From Bacteroidales bacterium (GTDB lineage Bacteria; Bacteroidota; Bacteroidia; Bacteroidales; UBA7960), in assembly GCA_007129945.1 (NCBI GenBank), contig SKUN01000030.1:1-39604 (forward strand): 39,604 nt of DNA, written 5' to 3'. Position numbers and translations under genes: made by a program. Positions 18,395-26,580 of this stretch are shown piece by piece; within the stretch, counting starts at the first letter, position 1; each line of letters starts with the position of its first letter. Under the pieces are notes generated by a model that was not told the origin of the DNA, ran no database searches, and was given only the letters and a program-made list of their open reading frames with translations.

Positions 18395-19165
18395 CGTATA
18401 CTCTCCCCACGACCAGAAAAATGTTTTGTTCAGCATGCGGTCAAAACGCCAGAAATAAGGACTGAACTTTTTCAGTAAACGGCTCAGGCGATGGTAATAC
18501 CAGGCCGGATGAGTGATGCTGTAACCTTTTCGTTTTATCAGCTGGTAGCCGGAAAATGCCCGCTTTATCTCCCGCGGGCTGTAACAGCGACTGGGCAAAT
18601 GTTGTGACGGGGAATACCCGCCCCAGTGTGATTGATAACGGGAAAAAGCCCTGCGCCAGCGAAACTTCAGCATCTCTAAAACCATACCGGCCACATAATG
18701 CTTGTTGACAAAGGAAAGCACAAGCTTTCCGCCGGGAGCAACAACTCTGTCAATGTTTTCAGCAGCAACAGTTAAGTCCTCTACTGTGTTGAGCGCACCG
18801 AAAAAAACATATACCATGTCGAAACTCCGTCCGGGAAACAAAGAAGCCAGGTCTTCAACGCTGCCTTTGAAAGCCTCCACCTGGTCAAGCCCGGAAAACT
18901 CAGCCTTTTTGGCTGCCACTTTTTGCATCTCCCCTGAAATATCAATTCCTGCCACAGAAACACCGGAATGGGTCGTGGAAAAGTGAATCATATCCATTCC
19001 GGTTCCGTAGCCAATCTCCAGCATTTGCCTGAAGCGAAATCGTTTTACCTCTTCCCGGAAGTCCTGACGTATTCTTTGTAAAACATAGTTGTCCCAATAA
19101 CGGGCATCAAAATCGCCTGCATCCCTGTCATAATATGATCCGACCTCTGTATAAAAATGCTTCAT
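18356..19165 (-). CDS. Class I SAM-dependent methyltransferase
   Basis: A 269-aa methyltransferase. Motif I reads MLEIGYGTGMDMIHF, with Tyr in place of the common Cys, followed by VAGIDISGEMQKVA and the catalytic-face strand FDMVYVFFGALNTVEDL, then VVAPGGKLVLSF. The C-terminal third is rich in aromatic and basic residues (RFRWRRAFSRYQSHWGG-type composition), consistent with a membrane-near lipid or glycan acceptor. It starts 9 nt downstream of the O-antigen ligase-family gene on the same strand, so the two form an operon and probably act on the same surface polymer. The last 39 nt overlap the convergent SDR gene. Confidence 0.85.
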   Translation of the reverse strand: MKHFYTEVGSYYDRDAGDFDARYWDNYVLQRIRQDFREEVKRFRFRQMLEIGYGTGMDMIHFSTTHSGVSVAGIDISGEMQKVAAKKAEFSGLDQVEAFKGSVEDLASLFPGRSFDMVYVFFGALNTVEDLTVAAENIDRVVAPGGKLVLSFVNKHYVAGMVLEMLKFRWRRAFSRYQSHWGGYSPSQHLPSRCYSPREIKRAFSGYQLIKRKGYSITHPAWYYHRLSRLLKKFSPYFWRFDRMLNKTFFWSWGEYTLFVFKKPDHMGQ

Positions 19166-19174
19166 GCTGAATAA

Positions 19175-20536
19175 CTATCGTTTTACATTTAATAAGCCAC
19201 GACCCATCGTGCTGCCGGCGGAAATGTGATAATTCGCCACCATCCATGCCGCGGTACTCCAAAAAAGAAAGGCAAACTTATCGGTGGCCAGAAAATTATT
19301 TACCAGGGCATGGAAAAGATAAGTGGATAAGGCCAGAAAAGCCACAGTAATATATATTATTCGGGGATGTTCCCGGGGAAGACCAAAGACCACATAAAAC
19401 CAGCGTCCGATTAATAACAGCCAGGCCAGCAGGCCAAACACCCCCATCTCACTGAGCGCAAGAAGGTATTCAGAATGAGCCGTTCCACCGGAACCGTCGG
19501 GAATATCATGGGGATCTGTTACTGTTAAACGGCTCATATAAGCAGGATCCTGATAAGGAATGTAAGTAAATTGATACGTTCCGGGGCCAAAACCAGTCAA
19601 AGGTTTTTCTTTAAACATGCGCCAGGCAGAAACCCAGCGATTGATCCGTTCAAGATTGGAAACATCTGTGGTAATGTTGCTAACAGAAACCGTCCGATCA
19701 ATAAAATTCGCATTATCACCATAAGAAACCACTTCCACCGTGTGTAGTCTTTCCAGAATGGGTTTTTGAAACACCACCCCAACCATGATCATCACAGTCA
19801 AAATCATTAAAATGTAATGCAGTTTGGCCCTTTTTAGATAAACCAGGTACATCGCTGCTGCAAAAAACAAACTGAAAAACGCAGCCCGGCTGGTACTGAA
19901 TAAAGCCGCCAAAATAAAAAACACCCCCAAAGAAAAAAAGAGATAACGGTTATTTGCCTGGAAAATGGCAGCCGCAGTCCAGAAAACACCTAACAGGGCA
20001 ACAGAAGCTCCAAAAATGGTGTGATCATTATAAAAAGGCCGGAAGATGCCCCTTGCCACTACCGGGTTCCAGTCATATTGGCCAAACTGGTAAATTGCCC
20101 AGAGAGCAACGACCATTACTCCAAGGCCGTAAAACAAAAGCATTTGGGGAAACAACCGGGGATACTGCCGGAAAACCCGGATCATATACACGTAGAAAAC
20201 GAGGATATACAGCAGATTGAGAAGGGAGAATTTTACAGAAACAGTGATTATTTCAGAAAAAACCGTCGTGACCACATACACAAGAAGTAGGGGAAAGACC
20301 CATACCGCCTCCTTAAAGACAAATGTTTTCCACTTGGCTGGATATCTTATTACATCCATTAGCAGCAAGCATCCGGCAAGGGCTATCAGGGGTTCAGTGG
20401 GAACGCGAAGCATTGAGCCGGGAGCAACACCGATTTCAACCGAAAAAGGCAGTAAAAAAGCCAAAATCTTGAGTAATATTAGCTGAAACTTCATCTGATC
20501 TACCATATAAGCCATGCCAGCGATAAAAAGGCGCAT
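19175..20536 (-). CDS. O-antigen ligase / Wzy family polysaccharide membrane protein
   Basis: A 453-aa integral membrane protein with roughly ten to twelve hydrophobic segments. The large periplasmic loop, late in the protein, carries the Wzy_C/WaaL hallmark TGFGPGTYQFTY followed by AHSEYLLALSEMGVFGLL. Such proteins either polymerise O-units (Wzy) or ligate glycan to lipid A core or protein (WaaL/PglL); the sequence alone does not decide. The start is the first ATG, but ATGs at 20506 and 20494 are equally possible since hydrophobicity begins right after them. It is the first gene of an operon with the methyltransferase 9 nt downstream. Confidence 0.88.
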   Translation of the reverse strand: MRLFIAGMAYMVDQMKFQLILLKILAFLLPFSVEIGVAPGSMLRVPTEPLIALAGCLLLMDVIRYPAKWKTFVFKEAVWVFPLLLVYVVTTVFSEIITVSVKFSLLNLLYILVFYVYMIRVFRQYPRLFPQMLLFYGLGVMVVALWAIYQFGQYDWNPVVARGIFRPFYNDHTIFGASVALLGVFWTAAAIFQANNRYLFFSLGVFFILAALFSTSRAAFFSLFFAAAMYLVYLKRAKLHYILMILTVMIMVGVVFQKPILERLHTVEVVSYGDNANFIDRTVSVSNITTDVSNLERINRWVSAWRMFKEKPLTGFGPGTYQFTYIPYQDPAYMSRLTVTDPHDIPDGSGGTAHSEYLLALSEMGVFGLLAWLLLIGRWFYVVFGLPREHPRIIYITVAFLALSTYLFHALVNNFLATDKFAFLFWSTAAWMVANYHISAGSTMGRGLLNVKR

Positions 20537-20712
20537 ACAACAGCAATGTCAGAAATACACATGAGCTTCATCTTGTGCAATGCCCGACCCATATTTTCTT
20601 TTAACTAACAAGTAATACATAAATGTAACAGAAAATGTTATTGTCAGGTTTAGATAAAGCTAAATTATTTCACAACAGAGTTCTTTCCAGCTCCAATCAA
20701 ACTTTAATTACC

Positions 20713-20720
20713 TATCTTTG
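20713..20720 (+). promoter_or_regulatory. -7 promoter element upstream of MDR oxidoreductase
   Basis: TATCTTTG on the plus strand; the -33 half is not obvious. The predicted start near 20727 gives a ~83-nt leader that contains a small open frame at 20740-20805. The rest of the 273-bp gap 20537-20809 is AT-rich, with a 5-bp inverted repeat (TAACA/TGTTA, 20626-20640) and no gene. Confidence 0.55.
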
Positions 20721-20739
20721 TTGTTAATAGTATAATAAA

Positions 20740-20805
20740 ATGAATTTATACGAACATAAGGTACAACTACAAACGAAACTTAAGGTTTTACCTATTTTAA
20801 TTTAA
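20740..20805 (+). CDS. Possible 21-codon leader ORF
   Basis: An ATG 13 nt after the predicted start site opens a 21-codon frame (MNLYEHKVQL... ending PILI) that terminates 4 nt before the ATG of the oxidoreductase. It could be a leader peptide or translationally coupled small protein, or simply chance in an AT-rich leader. No family recognised. Confidence 0.25.
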   Translation: MNLYEHKVQLQTKLKVLPILI

Positions 20806-20809
20806 ACAT

Positions 20810-21745
20810 ATGAAAGCATTGCGCATACACAAGTTCGGCGGCCCGGAACAGCTTCTGGAAGAGGAGGTTTCCATGCCCCTGCCCAAACCCGGGGAGATAC
20901 TGGTGCGTGTACATGCCGCCGGCGTCAACCCGGTGGACTTTAAGCTGCGGAACGGCTCCCTGAAGTTATTTGCCGGAAAAAAATTCCCCCGCACCCTGGG
21001 TTTCGACATCGCGGGTGTGGTGGAAAAGACAGATAGGTCATCACCTTTCAAACCGGGAGACAGGGTTTTTGCCATGCTCCCGTTTAAAGGAGGTGGCTAC
21101 GCGGAGTTTGTTTGCGTAAAATGTGAATTCCTTTGCCCCATCCCCGGCGACATGGGAATGATAGAAGCAGCAGCCACCCCACTGGCTGCGCTCACCGCCC
21201 TTCAGGCATTCCGTAAGAAAGAATACCTCCACGAAGGTCATAAAGTGTTGATTAATGGTGCTTCCGGAGGCGTGGGAAGTTTTGCCGTGCAGATCGCCAA
21301 AGCCCTGGGGGCCCATGTTACTGCGGTGGCCAGCAGCAAAAACCTGGACTTTTTGAAAGAGCTCGGGGCCGACGAGGTGATTGATTACACCACGGAGGAT
21401 TTCACCAAACAGTCGCAACGGTACCACAAAGTATTTGATGCCGTCGCAAAAAGCTCATTCAAACAATGTAAGCGCATCCTCAGGAAAGGGGGCAACTATG
21501 TCACTACAGTCCCGGACGGTAATTTGTTCTGTAGCATGATGTGCAATTTCCTGAGAAAAAAGAAAGCCACTTACATCATGGTGAAACCCTCGGGCGAAGA
21601 CCTGCATGTAATTGCCGACATGATTGCCACCGGGCAGGTTAAACCACAGATAGAAACAACCTTCCCCCTGAAGGAAGGACAAAAAGCGCATCAGCTGCTG
21701 GAAACCGAAAGAACCCGGGGGAAAGTGGTGCTCACCATGGAATAG
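20810..21745 (+). CDS. NAD(P)-dependent zinc-less MDR oxidoreductase (quinone reductase-like)
   Basis: A 311-aa medium-chain dehydrogenase/reductase of the quinone oxidoreductase branch. The N-terminal GroES-like domain shows the typical RVHAAGVNPVDFKLRNG and PRTLGFDIAGVV; the zinc ligands of alcohol dehydrogenases are absent. The cofactor-binding domain has INGASGGVGSFAVQIAKALGA around residues 147-167 (the AxxGGVG quinone-reductase signature), then GADEVIDYT. The C-terminus GKVVLTME is standard. The likely role is NADPH-dependent reduction of quinones or enones. Monocistronic, with its own -7 element; followed by a 14-bp tandem repeat array. Confidence 0.93.
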   Translation: MKALRIHKFGGPEQLLEEEVSMPLPKPGEILVRVHAAGVNPVDFKLRNGSLKLFAGKKFPRTLGFDIAGVVEKTDRSSPFKPGDRVFAMLPFKGGGYAEFVCVKCEFLCPIPGDMGMIEAAATPLAALTALQAFRKKEYLHEGHKVLINGASGGVGSFAVQIAKALGAHVTAVASSKNLDFLKELGADEVIDYTTEDFTKQSQRYHKVFDAVAKSSFKQCKRILRKGGNYVTTVPDGNLFCSMMCNFLRKKKATYIMVKPSGEDLHVIADMIATGQVKPQIETTFPLKEGQKAHQLLETERTRGKVVLTME

Positions 21746-21756
21746 ATATTCCCCGG

Positions 21757-21812
21757 CAGGTTCTCCCGGGTAAATTCTCCCGGGTAGGTTCTCCCGGGCA
21801 GGTTCTCCCGGC
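21757..21812. repeat. Four 14-bp tandem repeats with CCCGGG core
   Basis: Four consecutive units of the form YARRTTCTCCCGGG: 21757-21770, 21771-21784, 21785-21798 and 21799-21812. The first three contain the 6-bp palindrome CCCGGG; the last is CCCGGC. The array lies 11 bp after the stop of the MDR gene and upstream of the pterin dehydratase. Confidence 0.9.
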
Positions 21813-21853
21813 AAGCTATTCAGTTTGTTTTCGGCAACCGTTTTTTTGTTCAG

Positions 21854-22144
21854 ATGAACAATTCAGCGGTGATCCGCATTACGCATAAAACCCCTAAATG
21901 CATTAAACCTATGTGGAAAGAAAAAAACAATCAACTGACACGTACTTTCGTATTCGAAAACTTTTCTGAAGCGTTTGCGTTTATGGCCCGCGTGGCCTTA
22001 CTGGCAGAAATCCACGGTCATCATCCTGACTGGAGCAACTCGTACAATAAAGTGGAGATCAGCCTGACCAGCCACGACGCGGGCCACAAGGTCACAGATA
22101 AGGATCGGAAAATGGCGGCGGAGATAGACAGGCTTATGGAGTAA
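21854..22144 (+). CDS. Pterin-4a-carbinolamine dehydratase (4a-hydroxytetrahydrobiopterin dehydratase)
   Basis: A 96-aa small enzyme that dehydrates 4a-carbinolamine tetrahydropterin, recycling the cofactor of aromatic amino acid hydroxylases. The diagnostic motif is EIHGHHPDWSNSYNKVEISL (about 55-74) followed by TSHDAGHKVTDKD; the two adjacent histidines and the later His form the active site. The start at 21854 gives ~19 extra residues before the conserved core; an ATG at 21911 (MWKEKNN) is also possible. No aromatic hydroxylase is nearby, so the partner or a different role remains open. A direct repeat of CTGCTGCTGCGT (22199-22210, 22216-22227) follows the gene. Confidence 0.93.
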   Translation: MNNSAVIRITHKTPKCIKPMWKEKNNQLTRTFVFENFSEAFAFMARVALLAEIHGHHPDWSNSYNKVEISLTSHDAGHKVTDKDRKMAAEIDRLME

Positions 22145-22282
22145 GTTCATCCCGATATGTGTCAAACCAGCAAACCCGCTGCTGCAATCATGCAATAGCT
22201 GCTGCTGCGTAATATCTGCTGCTGCGTCAGGGATTTTTTGTAATTTCCGCCCCGGAATTTGCAACTGTTAATCCTTTGTTTC

Positions 22283-24049
22283 ATGAATCATTCTGTTCTT
22301 ACTGCGCTGATCGTTTTTTGCGCATTGTTTTTTGCTTCCTGCACCAGGCAACCAGCCCCTGAGATCACTCTCCGATATGATGAAAACCAAAGCCTCGAAT
22401 ACCACGAGGTGATCGACGCCTACCGGCAGCTTGCGTCCTACTATGATAAGGCCAAACTCACGGAAATGGGCCCCACAGACACAGGCCGGCCGCTCCACCT
22501 CTTCCTGCTCTCCGGCGACGGGGATTTCGATCCCGTATCACTCAAAGAAAAAGGAAGAAGCATTGTGCTGATCAATAACGGGATCCATGCAGGAGAGCCT
22601 GCGGGGATCGACGGCAGCATAGAATACGCCGTAAATCTTCTGGAAAATAAAGACGGGATGGCCGGGGTGCTTGAAAACACCGTGATTGCCATCATCCCGG
22701 TTTACAGCATCGGCGGGTACCTGGATCAGAGCCGGTATTACAGGATGAACCAGGACGGGCCCGAATACAAAGGAGCCCGCCGAAATGCCCGCAACCTGGA
22801 CCTCAACAGGGATTTCATGAAGCAGGACTCCAAAAATGCCCGCTCCTTTGCAGAGATTTTTCACTCCCTGGATCCCGATGTGTTTATTGATACCCATACC
22901 ACCAATGGCATGGAGCACCAGGCCGTAATGACCCTGATTGCCTCCATGCACCAGAAGCTTCCCGGGCCGATGGCTGAATTTTTCAAAGAAGAGATGCAGC
23001 CGGAGCTTTACCGGCGAATGAATGAAGAAACCGACCATGGCATGATTCCTTACCTGCAGCTGATCGACCGCAGCCACATCCGCAGGGGTATTGCCGGATT
23101 CAATGATCACCCCCATTATTCATCCGGTTACGCAGCCCTGTTCAACACCCTGGCATTCATCACAGAGACCCAGTTTGCCAGGCCCTACCCCGAACGGGTA
23201 CTGGCCACCCTGGATTTTATCCGTTTCACCGTAGAATACACCGCCAGGCACACCGACCGCATCCGGCAGATGAGAAAAGAGGCATCCGCACAAACAAAGA
23301 CCCGGGAATCTTTCGTGCTCGACTGGGCTCCGGACATGGCGCAATATGACCCGATCGTTTTCAAAGGCTATGAAACCAGCCAGTCCACCACCCCCCTGAC
23401 CAACCGCACGGTAACCAACTATCATTATGACCGGTCGTGGTCAGACACCATTGCATTTTATGATTACTTTACACCGCTCGTAACCGTCCGGGCACCGGAA
23501 GCCTATATCATTCCGCAAGCCTGGGAAGAAGTGATCGACCGGATGGCACAAAACGGGGTCAGGATCGACCGCCTGGAAAAGGACACCATCGTGGAAGCAG
23601 AAACAACCTACGTGGAAGACTTCGAGGTTTCAGGGACTTCCAACCAGGGACGCCATACCATCAGCCAGCTGGAAACCCGCACCGAGCTGACCAACAGACA
23701 ATTCTACAAGGGCGACGCCATCATCCATACCAACCAGCCGGCCAACAACTACATTGTGCATGCCCTTGAGCCGGAGGCCCCGGCTTCCTTCCTCAGATGG
23801 GGATTCTTCACTTCCGCCCTGGAAGACGGGGAAGGATGGTGGATCTACGGATTCGAGGATTACGCCTGGGAACGGTTGCAGGAAGATGAGGCACTGAGAA
23901 AAGCATTCGAGGCCCGCAAAGCTGAAAACGAGGCTTTCCGCAACGACCCCCGCGCCCAGCTTGAATTCATCCTCAGCCAGGTCAGGGAGCAGGAAGTAGA
24001 ACGAAGCTGGCATCTTTACCCGGTAGGCAGGTTGGTTTCAGGCAAATAG
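22283..24049 (+). CDS. M14 family zinc carboxypeptidase, lipoprotein
   Basis: A 588-aa secreted metallopeptidase. The N-terminus is a lipoprotein signal (hydrophobic run then FFASC, lipobox with the Cys at about residue 20), so it is anchored to the envelope. The zinc ligands of M14 are seen as HAGEP (HxxE) and the later DTHTTNG histidine; the substrate-clamping region NARNLDLNRDF matches the NxR of carboxypeptidases. The C-terminal ~250 residues form an extra domain with no recognised signature, as in other Bacteroidota M14 homologues. Start at 22283, where the signal peptide begins, rather than an in-frame alternative start at 22259. The role is periplasmic or surface peptide trimming. Confidence 0.9.
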   Translation: MNHSVLTALIVFCALFFASCTRQPAPEITLRYDENQSLEYHEVIDAYRQLASYYDKAKLTEMGPTDTGRPLHLFLLSGDGDFDPVSLKEKGRSIVLINNGIHAGEPAGIDGSIEYAVNLLENKDGMAGVLENTVIAIIPVYSIGGYLDQSRYYRMNQDGPEYKGARRNARNLDLNRDFMKQDSKNARSFAEIFHSLDPDVFIDTHTTNGMEHQAVMTLIASMHQKLPGPMAEFFKEEMQPELYRRMNEETDHGMIPYLQLIDRSHIRRGIAGFNDHPHYSSGYAALFNTLAFITETQFARPYPERVLATLDFIRFTVEYTARHTDRIRQMRKEASAQTKTRESFVLDWAPDMAQYDPIVFKGYETSQSTTPLTNRTVTNYHYDRSWSDTIAFYDYFTPLVTVRAPEAYIIPQAWEEVIDRMAQNGVRIDRLEKDTIVEAETTYVEDFEVSGTSNQGRHTISQLETRTELTNRQFYKGDAIIHTNQPANNYIVHALEPEAPASFLRWGFFTSALEDGEGWWIYGFEDYAWERLQEDEALRKAFEARKAENEAFRNDPRAQLEFILSQVREQEVERSWHLYPVGRLVSGK

Positions 24050-24116
24050 CTTCAGCCGGTATTTTTTGCAAATTGCACCCTTTCGGGTATTTTTTGACAA
24101 TTCCGACTTTGAATTA

Positions 24117-24130
24117 TACCCGTTCGGGTA
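24117..24130. terminator. Small hairpin between convergent genes
   Basis: TACCCG-TT-CGGGTA forms a 6-bp stem with a very short loop, in the 89-bp gap between the convergent M14 peptidase and methyltransferase genes. A sibling motif ACCC-TTTC-GGGT followed by six T lies at 24077-24095. Together these may act as weak terminators. Confidence 0.3.
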
Positions 24131-24138
24131 CAGATATA

Positions 24139-24981
24139 TTAAAGCGAAGGGGAAAAAAATGCATTCACCACCACAAAAGGAATGCTCAGTTTCATCCCCC
24201 CGTCAATTTCCGATTGCCGGTTCAGCGCATCTTCCACCCGGGCAAACACCTCCCCTGCCCGCTCCGGCGGCAGGATGTCAACCCAGGCATTCAGGAAGCC
24301 AGACCGGATCTGATAATGATTGAGCATGGCCGTTCCATTGGTAAAGTGATAGTTGAACTGGTCATACGCCAGGTCCTTCACCACGAAGCCGAGCTGACGC
24401 AATTCTTCCAGGACATGATCCAGGGGTGGTCTTTTGGCGGCGATATGCCGGTGCATCCGCTCCACCTCCTCATCCAGACCAAGCTCAATCAGCACCTGTT
24501 CGAAACAATTGTAAAACTCAAACATGCTCTTGTCCAGGTTCAGGCTCAGCAGCAGCTGTCCCCCTGCCCTGCTCACCCGGGCACATTCAGCCAGCACCTT
24601 TTTCCTGTCATCCACATTATTGATGCCGTTGTTACTGATAACCAGATCAATGCTGCGATCATCCAGGGGAATGGATTCGGCCACCCCCTCCATGATGCGC
24701 ACATTGCCAACCCCGTAAAGATCCGCCTTTTCGCGGGCCCGGGCACAGGCCTCCTCCCAGGGGTCAATCCCGTATACCACCGAACTTTCGCCCAGCCGCA
24801 TAGCCAGCTCAATCAGAGGAAAGCCGCTCCCAAAGCCAATGTCCAGGGCTGTCAGCCCGGGTTTGTACTCCACCGCTTCCAGCAACTTCACCCCGAACGG
24901 CGCCGACCACAGCGGCAACTCATCGCCGATATTCACCACGCCCCCGGTGGGGGTGTCTTTTCTCAGGTATGACTGATCCAT
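24139..24981 (-). CDS. Class I SAM-dependent methyltransferase (UbiE-like)
   Basis: A 280-aa methyltransferase with motif I ALDIGFGSGFPLIELA, post-I VYGIDPWEEACARA, motif II DLVISNNGINNVDD and motif III RAGGQLLLSLN. The order and spacing match the Methyltransf_11/25 group, to which ubiquinone/menaquinone methyltransferases belong, but no quinone-pathway genes are nearby, so the substrate is unknown. The C-terminal part (LPPERAGEVFARVEDALNRQ) looks like a small capping domain. It converges with the M14 peptidase and is divergent from the decayed ABC transporter. Confidence 0.85.
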   Translation of the reverse strand: MDQSYLRKDTPTGGVVNIGDELPLWSAPFGVKLLEAVEYKPGLTALDIGFGSGFPLIELAMRLGESSVVYGIDPWEEACARAREKADLYGVGNVRIMEGVAESIPLDDRSIDLVISNNGINNVDDRKKVLAECARVSRAGGQLLLSLNLDKSMFEFYNCFEQVLIELGLDEEVERMHRHIAAKRPPLDHVLEELRQLGFVVKDLAYDQFNYHFTNGTAMLNHYQIRSGFLNAWVDILPPERAGEVFARVEDALNRQSEIDGGMKLSIPFVVVNAFFSPSL

Positions 24982-25144
24982 ACAAACTATGACATTTTAT
25001 CCGGGGCTATACCCCGGGTTTGTACCTCTCATGCATCAAAGAATAAAGCTACAAATAATTGGAACAATACGCATAGACGGTTTTTTTTTCATTTGTTTTT
25101 TCACAACCGGGCCCGCAGCTATCCGGAATGCACTTATCCATTTA

Positions 25145-25997
25145 ATGATAAAGCTCGAAAATATTTCCCTTTCCCTTGACGGGAAGCAGTTGTTTGACAA
25201 ACTGTCGACAGAAATACCTGCCGGCGGACGCCTGCTCATCAGCGGCGAATCGGGCAGCGGCAAGACCACCCTGCTCAGGATGTTGCTGGGATTTGTATTG
25301 CCCGACCAGGGAAGGGTGTTGATTGACGGGCAGGAACTCCGGCTTGACAATGTGTGGCAGCTGCGGCAGAAAATGGCTTACGTGAGCCAGGAGATGCAGA
25401 TCGGCCAGGGGCGGGTCGAAAGCTTCATCAAAGAAGTGCTCCGGTTTAAGAACAACAGACACATTGACTATGAAAAGGATAAGGTTCTCAGCCTGCTGGA
25501 TGACCGGGCAGCTATTCCTGATGGGCATCCTGCTGGTATACCTCTTCCGGTGGGACAACTCCTGGCTAAATATTGCCTGGGTGATTGTCATGATGTTCTT
25601 TGCCTGTTTTGCGGCCATGGTCAACAGCAAGATCTCCTTCCGGCACTTTTTTGGTCCGGTTTTCCTGTCCTATTTTGCAGGGACCGGTTTCGTGCTGCTG
25701 TCGCTGGGTGCCAACCAGCAGGAAGCACTTTTGCCGTACTTTCGTGATGCCATGCTGGCAGCCATGCGCCCGTTCCTGGCCAACATGGCCACCATGGGCA
25801 TTGTGTCACTGCCCGGCATGATGACCGGTCAGATCCTGGGCGGCGCCGCCCCCCAGACCGCCATCAAATACCAGATCGCCATCGTCCTGGCCATCTTTGC
25901 GGCCCTCACCATCAGCGTCAGCCTTTCCATCTACTTCTCTTCACGCAGGGCTTTTGATGACTACGGCATTCTGAAACCGGGGTTGTTCAGGGAATGA
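25145..25997 (+). pseudogene. Decayed FetA/FetB-type (YbbL/YbbM) ABC transporter
   Basis: The first part (25145-~25497) encodes the start of an ABC ATPase: Walker A GESGSGKTT, then the Q-loop KMAYVSQEMQ, then ...VLSLLDD. The signature LSGG, Walker B and H-loop are missing. In another frame the sequence continues, from ~25495 to 25997, as a UPF0014/FetB-like permease (MTGQLFLMGILLVYLF ... GIVSLPGMMTGQILGG ... AAPQTAIKYQIA), lacking its first ~45 residues. By recalled comparison with E. coli FetB, a further ~50 residues are missing in frame near 25690-25700 (GTGFV joined to LLSLGANQQ). An originally two-gene iron-exporter-type operon has thus collapsed by at least two deletions. Neither product can be functional as a transporter. 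Confidence 0.8.
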
Positions 25998-26026
25998 TTT
26001 ATCACGAAAAAAAAAGACACTGAGCA

Positions 26027-26549
26027 ATGAATAAACCCACTGAAAAAACAATCAGTTGGGGCATCATGGGCCCCGGCAAAATCGCCCGCAAGTTTGCCCG
26101 CGACCTGCAAAAAGTTCCGCATGCCAAGCTATATGCCGTGGCATCAAGGAATTATGACAGGGCAGAAGCCTTCGGCAAGGAATACAGCCTGCTGTGCCTC
26201 AGCCGGAAAAAAGCCGTTTTGTGCGAGAAGCCGCTGGCCCTGGACACCACACAGGCACAAGAAATGATCGCTGCCTCCAAAGCCCATCATGTGTTGCTCA
26301 TGGAAGCCATGTGGACCGCATTTTTGCCCCACTTTCAGGCTGCCATGCAACAAAATTGAAAAGGAGGGTAAAACGAAGCAATACACCTTTACCAACCGCG
26401 GAGAAGGGTTCGTACATGAAATAGCGCATTTCTGTGATCTGCTGCGGGAAGGCAAGACCGAAAGCCCCGTGATGACTTTCGACACCAGCCTGCAGCTTAC
26501 AGGTCTGCTGGATAAAGTAAGAGGCAAGATCGGGTTGCAATATGATTGA
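26027..26549 (+). pseudogene. Decayed Gfo/Idh/MocA family oxidoreductase
   Basis: The N-terminus is a good Rossmann start (ISWGIMGPGKIARKFARDL) and runs to AEAFGKEY. It then jumps in frame to SLLCLSRKKAVLCEKPLALD, lacking the ~40 residues that normally hold the second half of the NAD domain. It continues to WTAFLPHFQAAMQQN and a stop at 26357-26359. In a different frame, 26361-26549 encodes the canonical C-terminus (GEGFVHEIAHFCDLLREGKT, then ESPVMTFDTSLQLTGLLDKV). About 150 residues of the substrate domain are missing. Two deletions, one of them frameshifting, make this a pseudogene. Confidence 0.82.
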
Positions 26550-26580
26550 TGGATCAGCCGTGTTATTGATGGATCAGCCG
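26545..26580. repeat. 16-bp direct repeat with 20-bp period
   Basis: ATTGATGGATCAGCCG occurs at 26545-26560 and 26565-26580, overlapping the stop codon of the Gfo/Idh pseudogene and, with the second copy, the stop codon of the DUF4236 gene. Such a short tandem duplication fits replication slippage. Confidence 0.9.

Noticed and set aside
22199-22227. CTGCTGCTGCGT direct repeat as a regulatory element
   Set aside because: A short, low-complexity trinucleotide repeat with no position relative to a promoter that suggests function.
24073-24972. 299-codon open frame antisense to the UbiE-like methyltransferase
   Set aside because: The opposite strand carries all methyltransferase motifs; this frame is rich in His/Gln/Pro without any family resemblance.
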